A stretch of 64,000 nucleotides of DNA from Methanobrevibacter sp. V74 (GCF_963082495.1 NZ_CAUJAN010000002.1:310001-374000); one strand, 5' to 3'; positions 9,237 to 18,438 are shown, numbered from the stretch's first letter. Program-made: numbers and translations. The notes: a model not told the origin generated them from the letters alone.

Positions 9237-9617
9237 ATGAAAATTGAGGGTGAAGTTACAACGGGTTTTGGAAAAGCGGCATATTTTTTATCACAGGAAT
9301 TTTACACTAAAGAGTTTGAAAAAAATTTGGGATTTATACCATTTCCTGGAACATTAAATTTAATTATTAATGAAAAGTATTTAGACAATATAAATGAACT
9401 GAAAAACAATTGTAAAAACTTAATAAAACCTGATGAAGGTTTTGGTGCTGTAAAATATATTAAAGCCATTTTAAATGATGAAATTAAAGGAGCTATTGTG
9501 TTTCCAGCTAAAACAACTCATGAAGAAAATTATTTGGAATTTATATGCAAGGATAAGCTAAGGGATATAAAATCTATTAAGGATGGTGACATTTTATCAA
9601 TAGAGTTTTTTTTGTAA
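9237..9617 (+). CDS. ribK: CTP-dependent riboflavin kinase
   Basis: RibK phosphorylates riboflavin to FMN using CTP, an archaeal enzyme unrelated to bacterial RibF. The 126-residue protein shows the family pattern: VTTGFGKAAYFLS at the N-terminus, the glycine-rich FIPFPGTLNLII, and EGFGAVKYIKA, ending DGDILSIEFFL. I chose the ATG at 9237 over an upstream one at 9180 because ggaagg (9225-9230) is well spaced and the family starts here. It lies 43 bp upstream of an FMN riboswitch controlling ribB, so the flavin genes are clustered. Confidence 0.9.
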   Translation: MKIEGEVTTGFGKAAYFLSQEFYTKEFEKNLGFIPFPGTLNLIINEKYLDNINELKNNCKNLIKPDEGFGAVKYIKAILNDEIKGAIVFPAKTTHEENYLEFICKDKLRDIKSIKDGDILSIEFFL

Positions 9618-9659
9618 TACCATAAAGTATTTTATCTATTAATAATATATTTGATAATA

Positions 9660-9783
9660 CGTTCTCAGGGCGGAGTGAAAGTCTCCACCGGTGGTGATTT
9701 TAAAAAAATAAGTCCACGAGCACAACGGTGTTGATTTGGTGAGATTCCAAAACCGACGGTGATAGTCCGGATGAAAGAGAAGA
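9660..9783 (+). ncRNA. FMN riboswitch (RFN element)
   Basis: The conserved RFN core is readable in order: a closing stem ttctc (9662-9666) with gagaa (9777-9781), agggcggagtgaaagtctcc, accggtggtgat, agtccacgag, the ttgatttggtgagattccaa hairpin, accgacggtgatagtc, and cggatgaaagaga. All the near-invariant segments are present in order and on the coding strand of ribB. It should sense FMN and control ribB transcription or translation. The 49 bases between aptamer and ATG hold the ribosome binding site aaggag (9817-9822). This class is overwhelmingly bacterial, so its presence in an archaeon is notable. Confidence 0.95.
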
Positions 9784-9830
9784 TAATAGTTATTTTTAGC
9801 CCTGGTTCTAGTAAATAAGGAGATATTACT

Positions 9831-10514
9831 ATGAATCATGAAACAAAATTAGAGAAAGCTTTCGAAGCAATTAGAAATGGAGAATTTGTACTGGTTTTCG
9901 ATGATGATGATAGGGAAGGGGAAGTTGATATGATTATCGCTTCTGAATTTGTAAATCCTAAATCAATTGCAACCATGAGAAATGATGCTGGTGGTTTAAT
10001 CTGCAATTGCCTGCATTCTGATTTTTGTGATGAAATTCATTTGCCGTTTATGGTTGACATTATGCAAGCAGCTAGTGAAAAATATCCAGAACTTAGTGAA
10101 CTTGCACCAAATGATATTCCATATGATGATAGGTCATCATTTTCCATTTGGGTTAATCACAGAAAATCTTTCACTGGCGTAACAGATTATGACAGAGCAA
10201 GAACCATAAGTGACATGGCTTTAATGATGAAGGAAAAAAGATTTGATGAATTCGGTGCAACATTTAGATCCCCAGGTCATGTGTGTCTTTTAAGAGGAGC
10301 AGATGGACTTGTTAAAAATAGGCAGGGACATACTGAAATCGGCCTTGCATTATGTGAAATGGCTGGAGTTACTCCTGTTTGTGTGGTTTGTGAGATGATG
10401 GATGGTGAAACCGGAAAAGCCACTTCAATATCCGATGCTTGTAAATATGCAGAAAAAAACAATCTTATATTGCTTAAAGGCGAAGACATCATCAATGAAT
10501 ATTTAAAAGAATAG
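9831..10514 (+). CDS. ribB: 3,4-dihydroxy-2-butanone 4-phosphate synthase
   Basis: RibB converts ribulose 5-phosphate to dihydroxybutanone phosphate and formate for riboflavin synthesis. The 227-residue protein has the acidic metal-binding loop DDDDREGEVDM (about residues 25-35), a central FSIWVNHRKSFTGVTDYDRART segment, and the C-terminal signature RSPGHVCLL...GHTEIGLALCEMAG. It is the stand-alone archaeal form without a GTP cyclohydrolase II domain. The ribosome binding site aaggag lies 8 bp before the ATG. The FMN riboswitch upstream makes feedback control by the pathway end product likely. Confidence 0.95.
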   Translation: MNHETKLEKAFEAIRNGEFVLVFDDDDREGEVDMIIASEFVNPKSIATMRNDAGGLICNCLHSDFCDEIHLPFMVDIMQAASEKYPELSELAPNDIPYDDRSSFSIWVNHRKSFTGVTDYDRARTISDMALMMKEKRFDEFGATFRSPGHVCLLRGADGLVKNRQGHTEIGLALCEMAGVTPVCVVCEMMDGETGKATSISDACKYAEKNNLILLKGEDIINEYLKE

Positions 10515-10916
10515 CTAGCTTTTACTAGCTATATAATCTGAAATAAATTTTGTATTTTGTTTAATTTTATAGGAATTATAAATGCTGAATGAGACGTATT
10601 TTCCGTCTCTCATTTTAATTTCTAAACCGTCACGAACTTCTTTTGAATTGTTTATTTCAACTACTTTATCATATGATATTCTCAATGTTTTATTTTTAAG
10701 TGCTTTTTCAATGTGAATTCCATCATCTAAAATTTTTACAATTTTTACAGCACGACGATTTTTATCGGAAGCTATTTGAATATTGCCTTCACCGTCAAAA
10801 GTATATTCCGGTATTAAACAAGTTGCTTTCCAACCATGCTTCATTTTTTTTAAAATATGAGTTTTGTCTTTTTTAGTTAGTTTGACTCCTTTTTCAGGAC
10901 TTAAATTAAGTGCCAT
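10515..10916 (-). CDS. Uncharacterised 133-residue protein
   Basis: I do not recognise this protein. It is basic and soluble with no signal peptide or membrane helix. The N-terminus is lysine-rich (SPEKGVKLTKKDKTHILKKMKHGW). The body alternates strands (IQIASDKNRRAVKIVKILDDGIHIE, LEIKMRDGKYVSFSIYNSYK), which suggests a small beta-rich fold, possibly PH-like. Its ATG overlaps the stop codon of the upstream CobQ-like gene by one base (TAATG), so the two are translationally coupled and may act together. The stop codon abuts the convergent ribB stop. Confidence 0.7.
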   Translation of the reverse strand: MALNLSPEKGVKLTKKDKTHILKKMKHGWKATCLIPEYTFDGEGNIQIASDKNRRAVKIVKILDDGIHIEKALKNKTLRISYDKVVEINNSKEVRDGLEIKMRDGKYVSFSIYNSYKIKQNTKFISDYIASKS

Positions 10917-12409
10917 TATATCACCTTACTTTTAATTTCATCAAATGAGTAAATTTTATTAAATTCAACTTCATGGGCCATATTAATTACTGAATCGATA
11001 TCTAAGTTATTTTCTATTAAATCCATTGCATGTGAAGTAAATAAATCATATCTTATTTCAACTTCTGGAATAAATCCACGCATATCTCCAGATTTTAATT
11101 TTGGAAGTTTTAAAACATTTTCAACATGTGTGTTGTTTTTAATATAAGGAACTACATTATCAAATATCTTATCATTGTAGACCTTGTTAAGTAAAATTGC
11201 TTCTACTGAAACTCCAAGTTTTTCCAGCATATTCGCATGGGAAACTAAATCGATTGCTGCAGATTCAATTCCACCTTTATTCACGCCTGATGCAAGAATC
11301 ATAGGTATATTTGATGACATTGCAATTTCAGCAGCTGAAAAAGGAACTTTTTCATTTAAAATACCAGTAAACACGCTCATTACTCCTTCAATAAGTACAA
11401 TATCATAGTCCGAATTATTCAACCTGTCTATTGTAGATTCAATATCTGCCCAACCTAAATGTCCAATTTTGACAGATGCGAAGTCCTCCATTTTTCCTTT
11501 GGTCAAATATAATCCAGGTATAATGTCACGTACATCTGGACCTACTTTTAGAAGGGCTACTTTATAACCTCTTTTTGTTAATGCACCTGCAAGACCGGTT
11601 AAAATGAAAGTCTTGCCAGAGTCAGACCCATTACTTCCGATCATTAAGTATTTTGGCATTTTATTTCCTTTAATCGACGGTATTTTAATACCTGTATTGA
11701 TTCCGATCTCACCTTTTAAATATTTTTTAACCTCCTTGTTTCTATTGTAAATTTCATCAGTATTTGTAGCATCTATTTGTTCTAATAGATTGTTTACAAT
11801 AATCGGATTTTCATCTAAAATTCCATGAATCATTGTTCCTATAACATTGCCATCATCGTTACATGCACCTGAAAAGAGGTTATAATCACCTTTTTTGTTA
11901 GTGTCGCCATAATTCATTCTTTGAACTTTTGAATAAAACAGAATTTTAGCATCACCTTCTACTTTACCATAAGTGTGAGTATGAAAACCAGTCACATCTT
12001 CTTTTTGGTTTTTTACTAAAAATGAGTTATTATATACTTTTGCAACTACACGGTCACTTGTAATCAATGGTGAGAAATCAACATCAATTATTCCAAGACC
12101 TTCTTTAAGAATCGGCACCGGAGATTTACGGCCGATATCTATTTGATTTGATAATAATTGAAATCCTGCACATATGCCAATAATAGGTTTTCCATCACGT
12201 GCCATATGTTTAATTTCTCTGTTTAATGGAATATCAATCTCATTTGATTCAATTAATGTTCCACCAGGTATTATTAATGCATCAAGTTCTTTTGAAGCTT
12301 TATTACCATTAACTAATCCGTTTTCACCTACAACATCGGTTGGCAAGTTTCCAAAATCTTCAAATCCTGGAACAGCTCCATTAATATAGGCAAGTCCAAT
12401 CTTTGTCAT
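10916..12409 (-). CDS. CobQ/CbiA-like protein with permuted order: glutamine amidotransferase then P-loop synthetase domain
   Basis: The N-terminal half (about residues 1-210) is a class I glutamine amidotransferase-like domain with the nucleophile elbow GICAGFQ and a late histidine in GTMIHGILDENP. The C-terminal half (about 250-497) is a dethiobiotin synthetase/CobQ-type P-loop domain with GSNGSDSGKT, KVGPDVRDIIPGLY and IVLIEGVMSVF. In classical CobQ, CobB and CbiA the order is the reverse, P-loop first. It probably amidates a carboxylate using glutamine and ATP. The substrate is unknown; corrinoids or other tetrapyrroles are possible because other cobalamin genes occur in the window. It is coupled to the gene at 10515. 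Confidence 0.75.
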   Translation of the reverse strand: MTKIGLAYINGAVPGFEDFGNLPTDVVGENGLVNGNKASKELDALIIPGGTLIESNEIDIPLNREIKHMARDGKPIIGICAGFQLLSNQIDIGRKSPVPILKEGLGIIDVDFSPLITSDRVVAKVYNNSFLVKNQKEDVTGFHTHTYGKVEGDAKILFYSKVQRMNYGDTNKKGDYNLFSGACNDDGNVIGTMIHGILDENPIIVNNLLEQIDATNTDEIYNRNKEVKKYLKGEIGINTGIKIPSIKGNKMPKYLMIGSNGSDSGKTFILTGLAGALTKRGYKVALLKVGPDVRDIIPGLYLTKGKMEDFASVKIGHLGWADIESTIDRLNNSDYDIVLIEGVMSVFTGILNEKVPFSAAEIAMSSNIPMILASGVNKGGIESAAIDLVSHANMLEKLGVSVEAILLNKVYNDKIFDNVVPYIKNNTHVENVLKLPKLKSGDMRGFIPEVEIRYDLFTSHAMDLIENNLDIDSVINMAHEVEFNKIYSFDEIKSKVI

Positions 12410-12463
12410 AAAATAACCTCTACTACTCTATTGTTTTTTATTAGTATAATATTTAAAGGTATA

Positions 12464-12475
12464 TTTCAAGTGTAA
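12464..12475 (-). repeat. Isolated mini-ORB 12-mer
   Basis: Exact TTACACTTGAAA on the minus strand (seen as tttcaagtgtaa), about 10 kb from the origin cluster and within the promoter side of the CobQ-like gene. It may be an extra Orc1/Cdc6 site. Confidence 0.6.
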
Positions 12476-12763
12476 AAAATCATGAAATTTATATAATTTT
12501 CAAAAAAGTTCAAGTTCAATTATACCTAAAAAAGCTCTTTAACTTTCAGCTTTTATTATTTAAACAGAAATGCTTAAGATCCTATAGAGAAATGTGAATT
12601 CATGAATTGCATAAATAATTGATGAAATGGATTAAAACTACATGTATTTTAGGTAATTCAGTAGAAAAAAGCAGTGGTTGAAGAGTCATTGTTATTCATT
12701 AGTACGACAGCAGTTCTTTTGATAAAATAAAAGGAATAATGGATTATCTATAAATCAATTAAT

Positions 12764-12794
12764 TAAAAAAATATGCAGATGGGAAAGTCCCATC
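12764..12794 (-). terminator. Terminator of gatA
   Basis: A perfect 7-bp stem with a 3-base loop (gatggga / tcccatc, 12778-12794) lies 40 bp past the gatA stop. Reading on the minus strand it is followed by a run of seven T (complement of 12765-12771). Confidence 0.7.
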
Positions 12795-12833
12795 AGAGTA
12801 ATATTGCTTTTGAAGACAAAACTTTGAAATGGT

Positions 12834-14204
12834 TTATTTTGTGTTTTCAAAAACACTCATGGCCTTAATAATTTTTAAATCATCTAATGGTTTTGCTTGA
12901 ATTTGCAAACCAACAGGAATAGAATCCACTTCACCTGCAGGGATGCTTGCTGCCGGAATACCTGCTAGATTGGCTATCACTGTTAAAATATCGTAGGCAT
13001 ACATTTCCATAGGCTCTAACTTTTCACCAATTTCATGAGGAAGTTTAGGAACAGTAGGACCAACAATTAAATCAACATTTTCAAGCATTGAGGTAATTTC
13101 TCCTCTGATTACAGACCTTGCTTTTAATGCCTGTTTATAATATTTTCCACTAAATTCAGCTTCTGCAATATGTGAACCAATTTTAATTCTTCTTAATACT
13201 TCATTTCCACATACATCTTCGATTCTAGAACCATAATCCCTTCCATCATATTTTCTAGTAGCAGAGAAGAATTCTACATAGTTAATTAAGTAGTAAGTAG
13301 GTAAACACAAATCAATATAATCAAAACTCATTTCAACAAGTTCAGCACCAGCTTCAACTAATTTATTAATGGCTTTATTTACAGTTGCGTTAATTTCATC
13401 ATCTGTAACCTCAATAAATTCTTTACATACAGCTATTTTCATACCTTCTAAGGAAGTGTCTTTTAATACTTCAGTAAAGTCCGGTTTATCCCAGTTGAGA
13501 GTTGTACATTCAGTTTGGTCATATTTTGCAATAGTATTTAATGCTAGTGCAATTCCACTCACATCATTTGCCAAAGGTCCAATTTGATCCAGACTCATTG
13601 ATAAGTCAAGTAAACCTTGTCTTGAAACAGCACCATATGTTGGTTTGAATCCAATAACACCACAGTGAGATGCAGGATTTCTAATGGATCCTCCAGTATC
13701 CGAACCAATGGATATATCACACATTTGAGCTGCAATAGCTGCCGCACAACCACCAGAGGAACCTCCAGGAATCCTGCCCATGGCCGCCGGGTTTTGAGTA
13801 GGTCCATAGTAAGAAGTTTCGGTTGAACTTCCTGCTGCAAATTCATCCATATTCAATATACCAATGATTATACCATCTTCAGAAAGGATTTCTTCAACAG
13901 CAGTTGCGTTATAACTTCCAATATAATCTTCTAAGGTTTTGGAAGCTGCAGAAATAATTAAATCTTCAACATTAATGTTTGCTTTTATACCAAATACTAA
14001 TCCAGCCAAAGTACCAACTTCATCGCCTTTTGCTATTTTTTCATCAATAGCTTCCGCTTGTTTCAATGCATTTTCTTTGTTTAATTCAATAAATGCATTA
14101 ATTTCTTCGTTATTTTCATCGATAACTTTAATGAAACCTTCAACATTTTCTTTAGCTGTCATTTCTCCATGTTTAATGGAGTTTAATTTTTCAATAACGT
14201 TCAT
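12834..14204 (-). CDS. gatA: Aspartyl/glutamyl-tRNA amidotransferase subunit A
   Basis: GatA releases ammonia from glutamine for transamidation of mischarged Asp-tRNA(Asn) or Glu-tRNA(Gln) by GatCAB. The amidase-signature triad is visible: Lys74 in GIKANINVED, cis-Ser149 in RIPGGSSGG, and nucleophile Ser173 in SDTGGSIRNP. The 75 and 24 residue spacings match known GatA enzymes. The length is 456 residues. gatB and gatC are not adjacent, which is common in archaea. The archaeal aspS at 48.2 kb may supply the mischarged substrate if it is non-discriminating. Confidence 0.94.
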   Translation of the reverse strand: MNVIEKLNSIKHGEMTAKENVEGFIKVIDENNEEINAFIELNKENALKQAEAIDEKIAKGDEVGTLAGLVFGIKANINVEDLIISAASKTLEDYIGSYNATAVEEILSEDGIIIGILNMDEFAAGSSTETSYYGPTQNPAAMGRIPGGSSGGCAAAIAAQMCDISIGSDTGGSIRNPASHCGVIGFKPTYGAVSRQGLLDLSMSLDQIGPLANDVSGIALALNTIAKYDQTECTTLNWDKPDFTEVLKDTSLEGMKIAVCKEFIEVTDDEINATVNKAINKLVEAGAELVEMSFDYIDLCLPTYYLINYVEFFSATRKYDGRDYGSRIEDVCGNEVLRRIKIGSHIAEAEFSGKYYKQALKARSVIRGEITSMLENVDLIVGPTVPKLPHEIGEKLEPMEMYAYDILTVIANLAGIPAASIPAGEVDSIPVGLQIQAKPLDDLKIIKAMSVFENTK

Positions 14205-14472
14205 TAAAACACCTTAATAATCGTAAATTATAATACTATTACTCTATTTTTCAAGGTTTATAAAGTTGCTTTTTTACACTCATTTAGTCTTGTGACAGAT
14301 TATTTTTTGATTAATTTACCCACTTAAATCATTTCAAGATAGTGGATGTATTGGCTTTAAATTATAAAAATCAACCAAAACGTCATGAAAAACTTGTTTA
14401 AAGAAATCACCTAGTTTTTAAATGAAAACTTTTTCACAAATTTTAAATATTTTTTTAAATAGTATTATAATC

Positions 14473-15267
14473 ATGAAAAAGGCAGTGGTGTTTGATAACT
14501 CAGGAACATTGATTGAAAGGTATAGGGTTATTAAAGATGTGTTAAATGGTAATGTATTTACGGATATTAATTCTTTGGAAATTATAGAAGCGGCAGACGC
14601 TCTTGCTTTAGTTGTTCTTCAATTCAATACTAACAAACTCTTGGAACTTGATCAAAATACTTTAATTTCAGATGTTATTAAACAATTCAATATTGATTTT
14701 GACATTAGTTTCTCTACCAAGCAGGTTTCTAAGGCGGAAGTTAAAGAAATTCTTGACAATGAAAAAACAGCTGCAATCTATGATATCACCGACGGATTCG
14801 ATATTTTACGTGAAAAGATTCCTACTATGGAATTGTGCAACGGGTCAGCTTTAATTGTTGACATGGATTTGGGCCAGGTTGCATATACCATTACTTCAGC
14901 AGGCAAATTTTTCCCAAAAGTTTTAGAAACGATTGAAATATTAAAGTCCCGCGGCATTGAAATATATATTGCATCAGGAGATAGAAAGGGAGCAATTAAT
15001 AAATTGGCTAACATGTTAGATGTTCCCGAAGAAAATGCATATGGAACTGTTTCTACAAGAGGCAAATGTGAAGTTGTTTCTATTCTAAAAGAAGGAGGTT
15101 ATAAAGTCATGATGGTTGGAGATGGTCTTAATGATATTTTAGCCTTTAAAAAAGCGGATATTAGTGTTTTAACAATCGAGCAACAGGAAGAAGTATCTCC
15201 AAAGATGTTGGATAAGACGGATTATGTTATAAATGATATTTTTGAAGTCACCAATATTGATTTTTAA
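14473..15267 (+). CDS. HAD-superfamily phosphatase of the soluble P-type-ATPase-like group
   Basis: This 264-residue cytosolic protein starts MKKAVVFDNSGTL. It contains the nucleophile motif D8-N-S-G-T, a later IYIASGDRKGAINKLA segment, and the Mg-binding GDGLNDILAFKKADIS motif. The sequence DNSGT resembles DKTGT of P-type ATPases more than DxDGT of ordinary HAD phosphatases, because the second Asp is Ser. This matches the soluble P-type ATPase-like proteins of methanogens such as MJ0968, as I recall. An ATG at 14422 gives a longer frame, but the motif position and a TATA-like tract near 14440-14460 favour 14473 with little or no leader. The substrate is unknown. Confidence 0.78.
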   Translation: MKKAVVFDNSGTLIERYRVIKDVLNGNVFTDINSLEIIEAADALALVVLQFNTNKLLELDQNTLISDVIKQFNIDFDISFSTKQVSKAEVKEILDNEKTAAIYDITDGFDILREKIPTMELCNGSALIVDMDLGQVAYTITSAGKFFPKVLETIEILKSRGIEIYIASGDRKGAINKLANMLDVPEENAYGTVSTRGKCEVVSILKEGGYKVMMVGDGLNDILAFKKADISVLTIEQQEEVSPKMLDKTDYVINDIFEVTNIDF

Positions 15268-15282
15268 CTTTATTTTTTTAGC

Positions 15283-15340
15283 TATTTTAACTTATAACTT
15301 ATATCTAATAACTTATAAAAAAATAATTAATTATAAGTTT
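15283..15340. repeat. Small cluster of AACTTA/TAAGTT motifs
   Basis: The 63-bp gap between two convergent genes holds AACTTA at 15289, 15296 and 15310 and TAAGTT at 15334. These are the same short motif that fills the spacer before parA (20884-21262). Four copies in about 50 bp exceed chance even in AT-rich DNA. Confidence 0.5.
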
Positions 15341-16044
15341 TCAATGACTTTTTTACTTTTTAAGACATTATCAAAGTTGTTTAATTCGATAATTGCTGTA
15401 TCTATTTTTTTAAGCAAATTCAAATCAAGTGTACCTTTGCCTAAGGTAATATGTTGATCTTTTTTACCATCATTATCATTTAAGTGACAATAGCTGATAT
15501 TTTTTAAAGATAACATTTCTTCAAGGTTTCCGCATGTGTTTCCATGACCGGTGTCAATTGTCAAACAGCACCCAGTTTCTTTTTGAATCATCTCAATTTC
15601 TTCAACTTTATTGCCTAAAAATTTTCCATTGACCGGCATGTTTTCAACCGAAATTTCAACATTGGTATTGTCAATTATCTCCCCAATACTTTCAACAGCA
15701 TATTCAAGTGCCCATTTCCTAAGATGAGGCTCATTTCTTCCAATGATTCCAGGATGCACAGTTATTGTATTCGCATTAATGCTTTCAGCATAGTGTCCAC
15801 ATTCAATCATTTGTTTAACACTTTCCAGTCTTATCCCTTTGTTTAGACTTGCTATGTTTATGTCAACTGTTGCAGCATGAATTCTCACATCAAGACCGCA
15901 GTCTTTAAACTCACCATTGTCATTTTCATAAAAGGGATCTTCACCTAAAATCTCAATTATTTCAAATCCGTGTTTTTTTGCCAGGTCTATGATTTTATTG
16001 TTATCTTCCATGAACACAGCTAGTGTTGTAAAACCAAGTTTCAT
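15331..16044 (-). CDS. TIM-barrel sugar-phosphate isomerase/endonuclease-like protein
   Basis: This 237-residue protein of the AP endonuclease 2 / xylose isomerase-like TIM-barrel superfamily begins MKLGFTTLAVF. Likely metal ligands are in VRIHAATVDINIA, ANTITVHPGIIG, VEISVENMP, LTIDTGHGNT and ISYCHLNDNDGKKDQHITLGKGTLDL, in the normal barrel order. It may be an isomerase or epimerase or a nuclease; the substrate cannot be read from sequence. It stands alone, convergent with the HAD gene and divergent from leuA. Confidence 0.82.
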   Translation of the reverse strand: MKLGFTTLAVFMEDNNKIIDLAKKHGFEIIEILGEDPFYENDNGEFKDCGLDVRIHAATVDINIASLNKGIRLESVKQMIECGHYAESINANTITVHPGIIGRNEPHLRKWALEYAVESIGEIIDNTNVEISVENMPVNGKFLGNKVEEIEMIQKETGCCLTIDTGHGNTCGNLEEMLSLKNISYCHLNDNDGKKDQHITLGKGTLDLNLLKKIDTAIIELNNFDNVLKSKKVIENL

Positions 16045-16108
16045 ATTAATGTATTTGTAATGTATTTATATTAAATTATTATATAATATTCTTAAAGGTG
16101 GAGTATTT

Positions 16109-17638
16109 ATGAAAAATATAGAAACATTAAAAAAAGAAAATATGAATTTGTCTGAAAAAATTTATATTTTTGATACAACCTTAAGAGACGGTGAGCAGAC
16201 ACCCGGTGTTGCACTAACTGTTGATGAGAAAATCCAAATCGCTCAAAAACTCAATAACTTAGGGGTTGATAAAATAGAAGTGGGGTTTCCAGCTTCTTCA
16301 AAAGGCGAAATTGAATCTGCAAGAAAAATCAAATCTCTAGATTTGGATTCTACTTTGGTTGGTCTTTCAAGGTCTCTTAAAAGTGATGTTGATGCAGTTC
16401 TTGATGCTGATTTAGAATATATTCATACTTTTATAGGTACTTCCCCATTGCATCGTGATTATAAATTGAAAATGTCTAAATCAGAAATTATAGCAAAAGC
16501 TTGCGAGGCTGTTGAATATGGAAAAGACCATGGTTTGACTGTTGAGTTTTCAGCTGAAGATGCAACAAGAACAGAAAGGGATTTTTTAGTTGAAGTTTAC
16601 AGAGAGGTTGTAAGTTCAGGAGCTGACTTTTTAGATGTTCCTGACACAGTCGGTATTTTAACTCCAATTTTAACTCATGAATTAATCACAGATTTAAAGG
16701 ATAGTTTCAAAATCCCTTTAAGTGTCCATTTCCACAATGATTTTGGTTTAGCAACTGCAAATACTTTGACAGCTATTGAATGCGGTGTTAATCAGGCACA
16801 TGTCACTGTCAATGGTTTAGGTGAGAGAACAGGTAATTGCTCTTTAGAGGAGTTAGTCATGACTCTTAAAGCTTCATATGATATTGATTTGGGACTTGAT
16901 ACAACAAGATTATATAGTTTATCTAATTTGGTTGGACGTTTAACCGGAGTAAAAATGCCTGTTAACAAACCTATTGTTGGAGCCAATGCTTTTGCCCATG
17001 AATCTGGCATTCATGTTCATGGTATTTTAAATAATGCTTCTACTTATGAACCAATGTCACCTGAAATGGTAGGTCATTCTAGAAGAATCGTTTTAGGAAA
17101 ACATACTGGAGCCAATGCTTTAAAATCAAAATTAAAAAAATATCACATTGATTTAAATGATAAGCAATTTGAAAAGGTTTTCAGTGAAATTAAATCTTTA
17201 GGGGATAGTGGCAAATGTGTTACTGATGATGATTTGGTTGCTATTGCCATTACTGAACTTGGATCTGCTCGTGAAACTCCAATCATTATGAAAGGTTTAA
17301 GCATTTCAATGGGAGGCAATGTTTCTCCCACTGCAACAGTTAAATTGGAAATTGATGGGAATGAAAAAGAGGCTTCAAGCACTGGTGTAGGTCCGGTTGA
17401 TGCCGCTTTAAATGCAATTCGTTTATTGGTTAAGGACACCGTTGATATTAAACTTGAAGAATATAATCTAGAAGCTATCACCGGAGGTACTGATGCATTA
17501 GCTGAGGTATTCGTTATCAGTTCAGATTCAGATGACAACAAATCAACCGGCAGATCCACTAATCAGGACATTGTTATGGCCAGTATTTTAGCAGTTCTTG
17601 ATTCCATGAATAAATTATTGTTAATTAAAAGAGCGTAA
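16109..17638 (+). CDS. leuA: 2-isopropylmalate synthase (LeuA family)
   Basis: This 509-residue HMGL-like barrel enzyme condenses acetyl-CoA with a 2-keto acid. The active-site motif [13 protein letters not shown] is at residues 21-33. The metal-site segment is [15 protein letters not shown], followed by [14 protein letters not shown]-terminal LeuA dimer/allosteric domain (from about residue 380) with [11 protein letters not shown] and [14 protein letters not shown] supports feedback control. The [10 protein letters not shown] segment resembles leuA paralogs rather than the HLVVPTSPIH of citramalate synthase, so leucine synthesis is favoured. CimA remains possible. Met12 is an alternative start. 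It diverges from the TIM-barrel gene. Confidence 0.85.
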   Translation: MKNIETLKKENMNLSEKIYIFDTTLRDGEQTPGVALTVDEKIQIAQKLNNLGVDKIEVGFPASSKGEIESARKIKSLDLDSTLVGLSRSLKSDVDAVLDADLEYIHTFIGTSPLHRDYKLKMSKSEIIAKACEAVEYGKDHGLTVEFSAEDATRTERDFLVEVYREVVSSGADFLDVPDTVGILTPILTHELITDLKDSFKIPLSVHFHNDFGLATANTLTAIECGVNQAHVTVNGLGERTGNCSLEELVMTLKASYDIDLGLDTTRLYSLSNLVGRLTGVKMPVNKPIVGANAFAHESGIHVHGILNNASTYEPMSPEMVGHSRRIVLGKHTGANALKSKLKKYHIDLNDKQFEKVFSEIKSLGDSGKCVTDDDLVAIAITELGSARETPIIMKGLSISMGGNVSPTATVKLEIDGNEKEASSTGVGPVDAALNAIRLLVKDTVDIKLEEYNLEAITGGTDALAEVFVISSDSDDNKSTGRSTNQDIVMASILAVLDSMNKLLLIKRA

Positions 17639-17776
17639 TTTAGATATTTTCATGCATGCACTTAGAACAAACAGGATATGTTTAAATGTTATTTTAATTC
17701 TGATTTTAAAAATAGAATGAAGCAATAATGTATTATATGGTGTTGATGAGGGTTATAAGATAAACAAAGAGTTTTA

Positions 17777-18433
17777 TCAAAATCTCTTTAATACATTTCT
17801 TTCAAAGAGGTATTTTGAAAGCAATATGTTTGAAGTTCCTTTTCCATGAGCCTCTACATTACTTTTTAATATAGCTTTTAAGACACTGTCTATATCTTTT
17901 TCACAATCAATTAAACTAAAACAATCACCGACAAATTTCCAGTAGTGTGCATCACTAGCACCTAATGTTGGAATGTTTTCCTTTTTTGCTAATTTTTTTG
18001 CTTTATTGTTGCAATATCCAATAATAAATCTTGCATTTTTAGTTTCTATCGCATCAATTTTCAAGTTCTTGTAATCAATTTTACATAAAAGGCCGTGTCT
18101 ATAAAAACAATATGGATGAGGTATTATTGCAAGACCTCCCAAATCATGAATTTTATCTATTGTTTCTTCAGGTGATAAGTCTCTAGGTATGTTTTCCTCA
18201 CACCCGAAACCAAGAATATGGCCGAGTGTGGAAGAGATTTCTATTGACGGAATTGCTAGTATATCGGTGTTCCTAGTTTTTGCCAAAACTTCGCTAGTTC
18301 CATCAACGGTATTGTGATCACTTATAGCTATTATGTCAATATTTTCCTTTTGTGCGGTTTTTAAAATATCATCAATTTTTGAGTTGGAATCGGGAGAGTA
18401 TTCACTGTGAATATGGGAGTCCATCTTAAGCAT
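17777..18433 (-). CDS. PHP-domain metal-dependent phosphoesterase
   Basis: This 218-residue protein shows the PHP motifs in order: DSHIHSEYSPDS (residues 5-16), AISDHNTVDG, IEISSTLGHILGFG, IPHPYCFYRHG and a late GASDAHYWKFVGDCF. These residues coordinate three metals in phosphoesterases related to the polymerase PHP domain and histidinol phosphatase. The substrate is unknown; nucleotide-derived phosphodiesters are typical for short PHP proteins. The ATG lies 6 bases after the stop of the DUF1786-like gene, so the two form an operon. Confidence 0.85.
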   Translation of the reverse strand: MLKMDSHIHSEYSPDSNSKIDDILKTAQKENIDIIAISDHNTVDGTSEVLAKTRNTDILAIPSIEISSTLGHILGFGCEENIPRDLSPEETIDKIHDLGGLAIIPHPYCFYRHGLLCKIDYKNLKIDAIETKNARFIIGYCNNKAKKLAKKENIPTLGASDAHYWKFVGDCFSLIDCEKDIDSVLKAILKSNVEAHGKGTSNILLSKYLFERNVLKRF

Positions 18434-18438
18434 TTTAT

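Larger units (their letters stand above)
12410..12833. other. 424-bp non-coding spacer with a lone mini-ORB and a terminator
   Basis: No convincing coding region or RNA gene is visible between the CobQ-like gene and gatA. It contains the promoter side of the CobQ-like gene, an exact mini-ORB 12-mer at 12464-12475, and the gatA terminator hairpin at 12778-12794. The remainder is AT-rich and unexplained. Confidence 0.6.

Noticed and set aside
15420-15437. Mini-ORB-like caagtgta inside the TIM-barrel gene
   Set aside because: Only 8 of the 12 core bases match and it lies in coding sequence.
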